From positions 1 through 28,773 of the forward strand of contig WHUX01000426.1 in NCBI GenBank assembly GCA_015179025.1: DNA of 28,773 nucleotides, written 5' to 3'. The notes below the pieces were generated by a model. The model ran no database searches. It was given only the letters and a program-made list of their open reading frames with translations, and was not told where the DNA came from. The translations under genes and the position numbers were made by a program. The DNA comes from Terfezia claveryi (taxonomy: Eukaryota; Ascomycota; Pezizomycetes; Pezizales; Pezizaceae). Below are positions 10,307 through 20,486 of the stretch, one piece after another (the first letter of the stretch is position 1; each line of letters starts with the position of its first letter).

Positions 10307-10448
10307 AGCAAGTATTAGAGTGAGTATTAGAGCGAGTATTAGAGTGATTATTAGAGTGAAGTGTTGTAGCAAGTATTAGAGCGAGTATTAGAGTGAGTGT
10401 TGTAGCAAGTATTAGAGTGAGTATTAGAGCGAGTATTAGAGTGATATT
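10307..10448. repeat. 12-bp minisatellite, right tip of palindrome A
   Basis: About 11 units of GAGCGAGTATTA and variants (GAGTGAGTATTA, GAGTGTTGTAGC), inverted relative to the left tip. It ends in GAGTGATATTAT at 10440-10451. Confidence 0.9.
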
Positions 10449-10585
10449 ATATTTGAACAACTTCGTGTATCAACATTACACTGCTATTTTATTTAACCAA
10501 CTTTGTGTATCAACATTACACCACTATTTTATTTAACCAACTTTGGGTCTCACCAAACTACGGAGTTATTGCGATCCAGGATTGC
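10449..10585. repeat. Short direct repeat between the two palindromes
   Basis: The motif CAACTT(T/C)GTGTATCAACATTACA.C.CTATTTTATTTAAC occurs twice head to tail from about 10457, and a third partial copy begins CAACTTTGGGTCTC. The unit is about 43 bp. Bases 10586-10735 show nothing recognisable. Confidence 0.75.
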
Positions 10586-10763
10586 TGTGGTATTCTCAGA
10601 AGTATATGGTATGACCTAACTTTATTCGTAAGGCCGATAAAGTTCAGCCACCCGGACAGTGCTCTTGGTATTCATAGAGAAGCGGAATCACCACCCAAGC
10701 GATAACATCCCCCTTTTTGGTACAGTATATATATAGAGCATGCAATCGCTGCTCCAATCGCAC

Positions 10764-10930
10764 TAATACTCGCTCTAATACTCGGTCTAATACTCGCTCT
10801 AATACTCACTCTAATACTCGCTCCAATACTCGCTCTAATACACGCCCTAATACTCGCTCCAATACTCGCTTTAATACTTGCTCTAATACTCGCCCTAATA
10901 CTCACTCCAATACTCACTCTAATGCTCGCC
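10764..10930. repeat. 12-bp minisatellite, left tip of palindrome B
   Basis: About 14 units of TAATACTCGCTC with CGCTCCAATACT, CGCCC and CACTC variants. The inverse array is at 12277-12383. Confidence 0.9.
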
Positions 10931-11248
10931 GTAATGTGCTGGGATATAGAGTGAAGGGAAAATGCATAGGGAAGGGAGGTATATATACAAGAAAACCATA
11001 GTTGCCAAGGCTGACTGGTAAGGCTAACAATTTAGACTTTCTGAAGACAATGAGATAAGGGATAACAAGAGAAGTGGCAGAATAGTTATCAATGGCGCTC
11101 AGCCCCCTTTCGCCCACGAGTGCCATACTATTCAATGCCTGGCCTGGTAATAGTCATATTGGGAAATCGTAGTCGTTGTATAGAGATATGTGCGGAGTTC
11201 ATGCTTTGTGATATGTTTTGTAGAAATTCATACATTCGCAGGCATATA

Positions 11249-11977
11249 TATATATATATATATGTGCGAGAAACTCGTGCTTTTAGAGACTTATATATAT
11301 ATATGCCCGCGGATGCATAGAATTCTTGCATATATATATATAAGTCTCCAAAAGTACGAGTTTCTCACACACATATATATATATGCCCGCGAATGTATGC
11401 ATTTCTCTATATGTCTCCAAAAGTACGAGTTTCTGGCATATATATATATATATGCCCATGGATGCATGGAATTCTCGCATATATATATATAAGTCTCCAA
11501 AAGCATGAGTTTCTTGCACACATATATATATATGCCCACAAATGTATGCATTTCTCTATATGTCTCCAAAAGCACGAGTTTCTGGCATATATATATATAT
11601 ATGCCCGAGGATGCATGGAATTCTCACATATATATATATAAGTCTCCAAAAGCACGAGTTTCTCACACACATATATATATATGCCCGCGAATGTATGGAT
11701 TTCTCTATATGTCTCCAAAACTACGGGTTTCTGGCATATATATATATATATGCCCGCAGATGCATGAAATTCGCGCATATATATATATAAGTCTCCAAAA
11801 GCACGAGTTTCTCGCACACACATATATATATGCCCGCTAATGCATGCATTTCTCTCTATGTCTCCAAAAGCACGAGTTTCTGGCATATATATATATATAT
11901 GCCCGCGGATGCATGGAATTCTCGCATATATATATATAAGTCTCCAAAAGCATGAGTTTCTTGCACATATATATATA
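11249..11977. repeat. 149-bp higher-order repeat in the loop of palindrome B
   Basis: The landmark GGATGCATGG (or a close variant) recurs at 11311, 11460, 11609, about 11758 and 11908, a period of 149-150 bp. Each unit alternates (AT)6-9 runs with GCCCGCGGATGCATGGAATTC, GTCTCCAAAAGCACGAGTTTC and GAATGTATGCATTTCTCTA blocks. Because 149 is not a multiple of three, successive units are read in rotating frames; the units are nearly stop-free on both strands, which makes long spurious open frames. Confidence 0.9.
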
Positions 11978-12276
11978 TATATATATACCCGCGAATGCAT
12001 GAATTCCTACGAAACATATCACAAAGGGTGAACTCCGCACATATCTCTATACAACGACTACGATTTCCCAATATGACTATTACCAAGCCAGGCATTGAAT
12101 AGTATAGCACCCGTGGGCGAAAGGGGGCTGAGCGCCATTGATAACTGTCCTGCCACTTCTCTTGTTATCCCTTATCTCATTGTCTTTAGAAAGTCTAAAT
12201 TGTCATCCTTACCAGTCGGCCTTGGCAACTATGGTTTTCCTGTATATATACCTCCCTTCCCCACGCATTTTGCATG

Positions 12277-12383
12277 TATTAGAGCGAGTAATAGAGCGTG
12301 TATTAGAGTGAGTATTGGAGTGAGTATTAGAGCGAGTATTGGAGCGAGTATTAGAGCGAGTATTAGAGCGAGTGTTAGTGCGA
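12277..12383. repeat. 12-bp minisatellite, right tip of palindrome B
   Basis: About nine units of GAGCGAGTATTA (variants GAGTGAGTATTG, GAGCGTGTATTA), inverted relative to the left tip. It leads into GTGCGATTGGAGCAGCGATT, the counterpart of the left terminal motif. Confidence 0.9.
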
Positions 12384-12405
12384 TTGGAGCAGCGATTGCA
12401 TACTC

Positions 12406-12669
12406 AATATATCTATCTATTACTTCTGTGTATATAATTATTAGCGAATACTATGGATATTTCTGCTATGTGCATATTCAATAGCTGCAATAGTGGCTAT
12501 GTACCTGGCTGTCGTACATGCAAGTGGTGAGAGGGTGTGCATTATAGAAGAGAGCGATTTGGGGCCCTGGTTCAGCAACACCAGACATAGAACCTATAGC
12601 ATTAACAACCTCAATTGAGTTGTTGATGCGATAGGAATGAACTCTGACATCCAGACGTTGAGCTTATGT
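12406..12669. other. Unassigned spacer
   Basis: No gene is supported. A near-perfect palindrome, AACAACCTCAATTGAGTTGT, lies at about 12604-12624, and a CCAGACG / CGTCTGG inverted pair frames about 12652-12695. Confidence 0.4.
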
Positions 12670-12737
12670 TAACCACCGTCTGGATAGCAATTGTTGCCCC
12701 AATGGCGTCGGGATTGTATTGCGACGCAGCGCAGGGC

Positions 12738-12843
12738 CCTAGTTGCGTCCGGATCGTAATGCAATACCCCGGGGCATCCGGATGTACAGGACGCACAGGA
12801 TGCAAAATCGCGTCCGGACGCTTGGTGCTGCATCCGGACGCCA
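12738..12843. repeat. GC-rich cluster of GGAYGC / GCRTCC palindromes
   Basis: Within about 105 bases the hexamer GGAYGC or its complement occurs at least eight times, often paired into CCGG-centred palindromes: GCGTCCGGATCG, GCATCCGGATGT, GCGTCCGGACGC and GCATCCGGACGC. CCCCGGGG is also present. The block is much richer in GC than its surroundings and ends where the RIP-mutated chromovirus begins. Function unknown; clustered protein-binding sites are one possibility. Confidence 0.7.
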
Positions 12844-12849
12844 ACTTTT

Positions 12850-15800
12850 TTTTCCTGATGTATTCAGTCTGTAATACTAGTGATGTAGGACTAGAATTAT
12901 AGAATGGTTAAGGACCATTAACATATATCAGACTATCATACTTCAACTCTAGAAAATTTAATCCAGCCTAACTCAATTATCTTATATTTCAAAAGGAATT
13001 ATTAGGGATTATTGACTCATTGAAATTTTTTGAAGTACAATTAAGAGGTTACAAGTTTACTATCTTGACTGACCATAAACTATTAGTAACCTTCCATACT
13101 CAAATACTTACAAGTTAGAAATTGATGCAATGGTAAGATTATCTAATAAAATTTGATAGAGACATACAGTATACTGCATGAAAGGAAAATTTAATAGCAG
13201 ATATTCAATAAAGAAAGCATAAATACTTAGACACTCCTACTACTAAGAATGATTATGTTTTCAACAGCATTGATCCTGCTAATCATACCTACAACTACAA
13301 TATCTCTACTAATACTTTAAGAACTTTCTACCTACCAGAAACCTCCACTCAGAACAATATGGTTTTTTAGGGAGCTATCAATTTCAAGCATATTAACTGC
13401 AACTTCAACAAATGTCATGGAAGAGTCAAAGAACTCATATACCATATCTTCTGTCTATACTCTAAAAGCATACAGAAAGAAGAAAGTGAATATGATATGA
13501 TAAAGGAAGAAGAGTCTTTAGATAATGAGACTTTGTCCACTATACTAGGAGAAGTTTTCAGCGGGTCTCTCTCTTCAGAAAACACTCAACAAAATACCCT
13601 CGCTGCTAAAGAAGTAAAGGAAATTGCCATTAACCTAGCTCATAGTATTTGGCAATAGTATAAAAGGATGATTTGGTTCTTTTATTAAGATTTCAACTAT
13701 CCAACTTATGGTAGCTTCTATACCATAAACAATGGTATATTCACTGTTAAAATATATACAATCTGTAACCACCATAGACATGGTAGTTTGAACTGTGACT
13801 TGTTAGCATTAGTTCTTAAGAAAGAGAAGGAATTCCTTATGACTCGTATTATGTATCTCATATTTGCAAATAAGTCTGAAAAGGAACTAGCACTAGTACA
13901 AGAAATACTAGTATATCCACCTCCTCAAGCTCTCAGCTGCAAAGTAGCTATCTATGAAATCAGAGAATAAGCAAAATAATAGATTACTAACAATCTAATA
14001 TACCCCAATCTCTAATCTAGTATTTAGTTCAGTAACACTACTAAATAAATGACTACTTGACAAATATAATAGGAAATCAAGGATACTGCTGTTACCCTAC
14101 AACAACTATAGAATACACTTCAACAATCAGCTACAACCGCTAGTAGCAATAATATAATTCTAATCAACACCACTACAATCACCACTTGTTCTCAAAAGCA
14201 AGTAGCCACTTTTGAAGACCTGGTACCCTCCTTCATTCTAGACACTCAGACCTCTAGAGAGCATTGTGATGTCTATAAGTTCTCAGGACATAATAGTTCC
14301 ACATGCAAGGAGAAGAAACCTACCATCAATAACTTAAATCAAAAGATTGAACTGACTCTTAATAAGCTCATTGAAGAGATACATATTAGTAATAGATGGG
14401 AAAATAATAAGGACTACTTCATCATACATTAGCTAGACTAAGTTACAGGTATGAAAGCTATATATCAATTATGTATAGGAGTATATCCTATCTGGAAGAA
14501 CTACTATAATACCTTTGTAAACCCTAAGGATCATAGGAGAAAAGATGGATTTTTGTATATCAAGAAATGATAAGGACAATAGAGATTAGTCTTGCCCTCT
14601 ACCTTTAATATAGAAGGTAAGAAATATCTCGAATTAGTTATTAAAGATACATATGAAGTAACTCCTCATAGTAGCATTAAAAAAATGATGAAATATCTTA
14701 CTGACTGATATGATTACTAGTCCTTTATAGAACCAACTAAGGACTATATCAGAAGTTGTGATACTTGTTAATGGACAAAGTATTCTAACAAGATACCACT
14801 TGGACTTATGACCCTATTATATGTACCAAGTAGGTCATGAATTGACATATCAATAGATTTTGTTAAGTTAGCACCTATATTTACTAAGTGTTCAATTTTG
14901 TACCCGAATATTCCTGTTGAAAAAGATCATATAGTTTGTATTTCATGACTTTAGATTATTGTCGATAGACAATTTGGATTTAAGTTTCTTATTCCTGTCT
15001 TAGATAATTTCATAGTAAAACAATATACTACTACTTTTGATACTCATAGAGTCCTGACTATAGGATACTCTTTTTGTATTGCTTTTGATAGCGATAGTCT
15101 TTTTATATTAATGCACTTTCATGATTAGGCTAGGAATATAGGAATCAAGTTAGAACTGTCTACTATATATCATCTATATACAGATAGACAATTGGAAATT
15201 ATAAATAAAGAAATTCTGCAAGTAGCAAGAGTCTATAAAATCAAAGGATTTGATTGGCTACAGAAACTACCAGAGATACAGTTGAAACTGAACTCTAAGT
15301 ATAATACTACTAGATAGAATAGTCTCTATTCTATACTGTTTGGATTTAATATACATCTTGGCATATCCATACTTCTATACTCTATTTATGTATATGTACC
15401 AGCAAATAAATATTATAAGGTAATGTCTAAAAACCTATATAATACCAAGAAGACTCAAGTATCTCAAGCGAACAAACGACTACCTAATATAATCAAATTT
15501 TTAGTTAGACCACAAGTTATGCTTTTCTTAGAAAATATTAACTTATCAAATATCTTACCTAAACTTAAACCAAAATGGCTAGGCTGATTTCCTCTTGTTT
15601 CTAGCAATCGGAAATACAACAACTATAGCTTAGATCTATCTAGTCAACCTAACCTCTACCTTATATATAATACTTATCATATTAGCAAACTCAAACCCTA
15701 CTATAAAAGTGGTCCTACCAAGTTCCCTCATAGACAAACTCAAGAACTAGGACCAATTCAACATAATCATTATGAAGTTGAAAAGGTATTAGAATTTGGA

Positions 15801-16130
15801 ACAGCTCCTCAAACTAGAAAAAGACAATATAAGATTAGATAGCTAGGATACTCTCCTAAGCTTGATTGCTCAGTAAATACTAAGGATATTACTAACGAAA
15901 TTTTCCAAGACTTCTAGACAACTAGAAGCATAGAAGATACATTCAAGAGATAACAAATAACTAGAGGAAAATAAGGACTACGAACTAGAGATAAGACCTA
16001 AGCTCTTATTCAATAAGAATGAGATAGAATCATATATTAAGGAAATATTAAGGATATTCATGTTAATGCTAATATATTTACAATACATCAAATCTTAGAA
16101 TGTATGGAAACCAATTTAGTAGAGTAAAAG
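12850..16130 (+). pseudogene. pol: Chromovirus pol fragment: RNase H, Cys/His linker, integrase, chromodomain
   Basis: The frame through 12860, 13788 and 15768 is in one register, with many TAA, TAG and TGA codons. RNase H (12855-13205) shows NTSDVGLEL, FNSRKFNPA, ELLGIIDSL, LTDHKLLVTF and a degraded GKENLIADxLSRKHKY end. The linker follows: Cys cluster 1 (about 13397-13465), cluster 2 (about 13688-13800, several Cys lost to Tyr) and the CCHC knuckle (14265-14306, second Cys changed to Tyr). The integrase zinc domain is at about 14640-14780, the core at about 14840-15480, and the chromodomain at 15768-15920 (HYEVEKVLEF, LGYSPKLD). This copy shows that the Cys/His block sits between RNase H and integrase in the element's own order. 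It cannot make protein. Confidence 0.88.
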
Positions 16131-16164
16131 AAGTAAGAATAGGAAATCCTTCTATATAGGAAAG

Positions 16165-16775
16165 TGTAATGGAGAATGTTATTTTATTGCTTATATAATT
16201 GATTATATACTTTTGTATTTCCTATATTACTATAATATTATGTAACTAAGGCTCTCAGTCGAAGGACTAGCCTTCTACTACTTCCTACTACTTTATAAGT
16301 TTCTATAGCATATAGAATTTGCCATATAAACACACTCTTATTATGGCCACATGACCTTTGTTTAGGGCATGTGACTCATTACTATGGCCATATAACCTCT
16401 TTTATAAAGCACACTACCTTCTAGTATGCTACCCTTTATTGTATTTATTTCTTTAATCATCAAATCTCAGAGAAGTATAAATAGGCCACTAGATTCCCAC
16501 TAGAATCTATAAGAAGAACAATAAGAACTAAGCACATAGTAGCAAGTAAGCCAATATACTGATTAGATCAAGATCATATACCTTAGATAGGATAAATTAT
16601 ATAAGATAGATTACACCAGTTAATTATTATTCCTTCGGGGAACATCCCATATAATAATTTCCTTACCCTTCTGAGGTCTTACCTTAGCAGAACCAAAATA
16701 CACAAACATTTGTACCTATGGATATAGATTGTATAAACAGTATTGAATGGATACTATCTAGTACCATTTATTATA
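16165..16775 (+). repeat. LTR of the chromovirus family (LTR3, 3' LTR of copy 2)
   Basis: A 611-bp LTR starting TGTAATGGAG and ending ATTATA (ATTACA in the others). The TATA box is at 16476-16483. It has two U3 repeats (about 16341-16400) where LTR1 and LTR2 have three, which accounts for much of its shorter length. CACATG boxes are partly changed to CATATA, as expected from CpA to TpA mutation. Confidence 0.9.
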
Positions 16776-19380
16776 GTAGAATAAAGATATTGAGTAAGTT
16801 TAAAGTACAACTTGTTTACCTAAAACTATAGAAACTAGTATTTTTATTTAGATAATACTAGAGATATATCTAACTTAGTAATAAGATAAAGAAAAAGAAA
16901 AAAAAGAAAACAAAGAGGAAATTATTATATACAAGCTATAACTATAAGAATACTTTGAAAAAATAAATAAGTAGAAGTAGAGTAAAGTATAAATATAGTC
17001 ATAACTTAAGTATATTATAGTCTTAATAAAAGTAAAGCTATACAAGACTTAAAATACTACCTAAATCTTATCATATTAATTATATAAAAACTGTAAATTA
17101 TATAAAAGCTTATATCTAATAATAAGGAATTAAATAGAAATAATACTTTCTATAATAACTTAGTAGTACTAATATTATAATATTTAGAAAGTTACTTAAG
17201 ATAAAAGTAATAGTAAAAGTTATTTTTTTAGTTTAGTTTTTAGATAAACTCAAATAGAGAAGAAATATTTATATAAAGGAATTCTTATACTTTTATATAT
17301 TTATAAAAAAGATATATATTATTTTTATATATATAAAGAAAGTATTAGAATTTTCACTATATTACTAAAAAACAATCAATAGCTAGCTTTATATACAACT
17401 ATTAATAGTTTCTTATTCTTTTTTCATAGCTTTCCTTTATTACTTATATATATTAAGTTATATAAGTTTTTAGAATTACTTATTTCTCTTCAAAATTAAT
17501 TTTTACTTACAAAATTTTTTGCTTATTATAAAAATACTTTATAATAATTTAACTAGATCTAGTAAATTCTACTAGCTTATTAAACTCTCTAAATATCCAA
17601 AGACTATGATAGTTACTTTAACTATTTATAATTTTCTTTATATTAGTCTTTTTGCCTAAAAAGCTAATGTAATAAAATAATTAGATTTCAATATAATTGT
17701 TAAAATATATATATTAATATTATTTCATAATTGGAATATAGAATAAAGGGAATTAAAATAACTCTATAATTTTAAGTACAAAAGCCTTTAAAGGCTTTTT
17801 TACTTTTTATAGCTTTTATAACTTTTATCTCTATATATTTTTTCCTATTCTTTATTTTTTACTTGCAGTATACATAACTTAAAAATCAAGAAAAAGAAGA
17901 AGATATCAAAATAATTAGCTTTATACTCAAAATTTTATATAAAATCACTATTGAAAAAAAAAGTATAAGAATAGAAAGAGATTAAATAGAAAAAGAAAAA
18001 TAAAAAAAAAATTAATAGAAGATATATCTAAGTTTAAATATATATATAGTATAAATTACTAGGTAGCTAGAATTTTTTTTCTTCCTAAGATTTACTAGAA
18101 ATAATCCCTTCTTTTATATTTCTAGATTAATCTTATATTTAAACTGGCTTATAAATTATTAGCTACCTATTTATCTTTCTATATTCATATCCTTCTCCTT
18201 CATAAGTTATAGTCTCTATATAAGGCCTCTATTCTTATAGTTTTATTGTACTAGAAATGAAGTTAATTAAATCAATTTTTAATTTCTTAGTTTTCAATAC
18301 CTTCTCTACCTATTTCTTCTACTATTTCATTACTTGTTTATTCCCAACTACTATTAGATAAGGTACTCTAAGTGTTTGTTTTATTCTTTTTTATTATAAG
18401 AATAGAAAGACTCTATAGTAATATATATCTCCTTTTTCAATTACTTTCTAGAAGTTTTTATATTCATATTGTCTCTATTTTCTACTATCTCAAAAATATC
18501 CTTAAAATCTTTGTCTTTCACTTTAATTTCTTATATTAGATTTAAAATCTCTTTACCTATACTAATTTGGATTATATAGTTGTAGTAGTTATTGTAGCTT
18601 AGGAGTTATTATAGCTATCTTTTAAGTTCTACTAAATCAAGATTTGACTTAATTACTTTCTCCTTAGTACTTCACTGAGCTTTTAAATACTGTAGCTTCA
18701 AATCTTTCAGTTAGTTAATATCTAATTTTTAGAGTCTATCTTTTTCTACTTCTTTGAGGTTTCTTCCTTTATCTCTTTATACCTACTATTATTCTTTTGT
18801 ATTTTGACTTGAGATACTATTTTCTTTATTTTATCTTATTTTCTTCTTTATAAAAGAATTTTGTTATCTGCAAGCCTTCATTCTCTAACTATTTTAATAT
18901 AGTCTACTTAATATCTTTCCATTTATCTTTAACTATATCAGGATTCTCTAGATTAATCTTATATTTCTTGCAAATCTTATCACTTGCATAAATCTTGAAA
19001 GCTCATAAGAATAATATAATCTTAGTCTACTCATCTAACCTTCTTTTTCTAACAATATTTTTGATCATTTACTTATTTAATAATAAATGAATAATAGTTA
19101 CAAGAACTTGGATTTTTTTTTTTTCTTATCACTAATACTATTCTTTGTAAGCCTTTTACTATAATCCTCTTTAGCTCTAAGTTACTAGCCTTTAAATCCT
19201 TTAAAAGTTTCTACTTAAATTTATTCCAATTATTCTTTTTGTATGACCTAATTATCTTGAGATATTTTCTAATAAATTTTTTATAGTATTTGTTGATTCT
19301 CTTTATCTTTTACTCCTTGTAAGGAAGTAATATTTCATTTCCTAATGAAATATAACTCCTATTATATAACAACTTTTAAC
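16776..19380. other. Very AT-rich decayed block with coding relics
   Basis: About 2.6 kb of strongly AT-biased DNA with no intact gene. On the minus strand around 19070-18730 a coding-like text survives with only TAG/TAA breaks (KNIVRKRRLDE, then DLENPDIVKDKW-like and ENEGLQITKFFYKEEN segments), suggesting a RIP-erased coding region that I cannot name. A 20-base perfect palindrome (AAAAGCCTTTAAAGGCTTTT) lies at 17780-17799. Composition matches DNA saturated by RIP. Confidence 0.55.
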
Positions 19381-19383
19381 TTA

Positions 19384-19665
19384 GTGGAATAAGTTATTAT
19401 TAAGCTGCTAGTATCAGCTAGCAGATAATAATAAAGGTATAGTAACTCATGTATTTCATTATAATAATGAGCGTGACTTATTAGAAGAGTCATGTACTAC
19501 TTGCAGTTATATTTACTAGGTTTTTGAAGTTTCTATTATATTGATTTCATATCATGTAATAGGTCAGATAATAACACACTACTCTAGCACTGCCACAGCA
19601 CTACTCTACTTTGTGCAGTATATAGTCCCTTAAATTCCCCTCAGTTGGAGGAGCATTCAACTTAG
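19384..19665. repeat. Possible degraded Copia-type LTR start with hairpin
   Basis: TAGTGGAATAAG at 19382-19393 resembles the TGTTGGAATAA start common in Ty1/Copia LTRs. It is followed by a hairpin (19394-19433) with TTATTAT/ATAATAA and CTGCTAG/CTAGCAG stems. No matching second LTR or Copia coding region is visible, so this stays tentative. Confidence 0.25.
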
Positions 19666-19940
19666 ATAGAATCCAGAGATAGACATGTAATTATATATTA
19701 ATAATTAAACATCAGAAAGATTTTAGCTTGCATTGTGTGCACGGCATACACATAACGCCAATTTGCAAAACTCCGCGTTACAACAAGATCTCTCTCACAT
19801 AACACACTTCCTACAACGCTGATACTTACAATTCAATCTCATCTCGCACTCTCACAATATGCAATCGGACGTTGTGTGCCCCATTCCCAACGTCTTCCTC
19901 TTCACACATCCGCTTCTAACACTCTTTCACCCAACTCAAC

Positions 19941-20058
19941 ATTATGATTGTGAGCCTATTACTTGTGACCTTCAGAAGGCAGACTAGTCCCTCCTCACGT
20001 TGTGATTGTAAGCTCATTACCTGTAACCATCTAAAGGCACAATACCCCCTCCTCACTA
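19941..20058. repeat. Two-copy tandem repeat of about 59 bp
   Basis: Two adjacent diverged units, 19941-19998 and 19999-20058, share TTGTGATTGTAAGCTCATTAC-like and CCCTCCTCA blocks. The surrounding 19666-20133 holds no supported gene. It is the target DNA of the Harbinger insertion at 20139. Confidence 0.65.
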
Positions 20059-20138
20059 TTGTCATTAACACTGCACTCTTTTACTCTCGCACCTGCATTT
20101 TATGCATTTCCAAAAATGTCTTGATTTTCATGATAATA

Positions 20139-20162
20139 GGGGTATTCAAACCTGATTTTGAA
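20139..20162 (+). repeat. Left terminal inverted repeat of the Harbinger element
   Basis: Twenty-four bases that are the exact reverse complement of 24209-24232. The direct repeat TAATA lies immediately outside. Confidence 0.95.
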
Positions 20163-20334
20163 TGCCGTTCAAACCGTTCCTTGAATGAATTCGTTTAAGT
20201 GGGTTGAATGGTTTGCGCGTACTAAATTTTAAGTGAGGATGGTCACGCTTAAACCAATTAAAAGGGCCGTTTAAACGGGCCGTTCAAATGGCCTTTTGAA
20301 CGACACACTAAAATTAGGACTTAGCCCAATTTGG

Positions 20335-20344
20335 TATAGATATA
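20335..20344 (+). promoter_or_regulatory. TATA-like box before the transposase
   Basis: TATAGATATA lies about 145 bases upstream of the transposase ATG at 20487. It is a plausible core promoter element, judged by position and sequence only. Confidence 0.4.
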
Positions 20345-20486
20345 TCAGGCCAAGAGAGTGCCAAGTATACCTGAGAGAGTACACGTGAAATGCCAAAAGG
20401 GGAGTGTTAGCTAGTGTTCAGCAGCCTTAGTCTTGTAGTAGCTCATAGTTATCGCTCCGTAGGACAGTTCTACTTCATCGTCAAGT

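Larger units (their letters stand above)
9114..10448. mobile_element. Foldback-like palindromic element A
   Basis: A 1.3-kb inverted repeat. From the outside in: a left 12-bp array (9114-9304), left arm (9305-9668), loop (9669-9934), right arm (9935-10306) and a right array (10307-10448) that is the reverse complement of the left one. Over the roughly 105 arm bases I compared (about 9520-9625 against 10075-9970), about five differ, mostly transitions. The arms share a core with palindrome B (AATAGTCATATTGGGAAATC). No gene is supported inside; the short open frames are products of the repeats. Inverted repeats built of short tandem subrepeats are the hallmark of Drosophila FB foldback elements. 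The mobile assignment is inference, as no clear target duplication was found. Confidence 0.65.
10736..12405. mobile_element. Foldback-like palindromic element B
   Basis: A 1.67-kb inverted repeat with the same plan as A: terminal motif (10736-10763, GAGCATGCAATCGC), 12-bp array (10764-10930), left arm (10931-11248), loop (11249-11977), right arm (11978-12276), 12-bp array (12277-12383) and terminal motif (to 12405). The outer 40 bases of the two ends match with two mismatches. Arm sequence near the loop matches between arms with only a few differences and shares the GGGAAATCGTAGTC core with A. The arrays differ in copy number (about 14 left, 9 right). The flanks are AT-rich (TATATATA left, AATATATC right) and give no certain target duplication. 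The foldback class is inferred from architecture. Confidence 0.7.
12850..16775 (+). mobile_element. Chromodomain Ty3/Gypsy retrotransposon, 5'-truncated, RIP-mutated (copy 2)
   Basis: Second copy of the chromovirus at 2818-6436, in plus orientation. It starts inside RNase H near 12850, right after the GC-rich palindrome cluster, and runs through the linker, integrase and chromodomain to the 3' LTR (16165-16775). The polypurine tract is ATAGGAAAG next to the LTR. Compared with copy 1, changes are overwhelmingly C to T and G to A, and the coding register is kept over more than 3 kb. Confidence 0.92.

Noticed and set aside
9632..12110. Many overlapping open frames rich in Tyr-Ile repeats on both strands
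   Set aside because: They come from (AT)n runs and the 72-bp and 149-bp loop repeats, appear in several frames on both strands and have no start context or domain.
12611..12902. Plus and minus open frames across the GC-rich palindromes
   Set aside because: The plus frame only becomes meaningful after about 12850, where it enters the RNase H relic; the rest is palindromic repeat DNA.
19944..20198. 84-codon plus-strand open frame across the Harbinger left end
   Set aside because: It runs from target DNA with a two-copy repeat into the terminal inverted repeat, so it cannot be an original gene.
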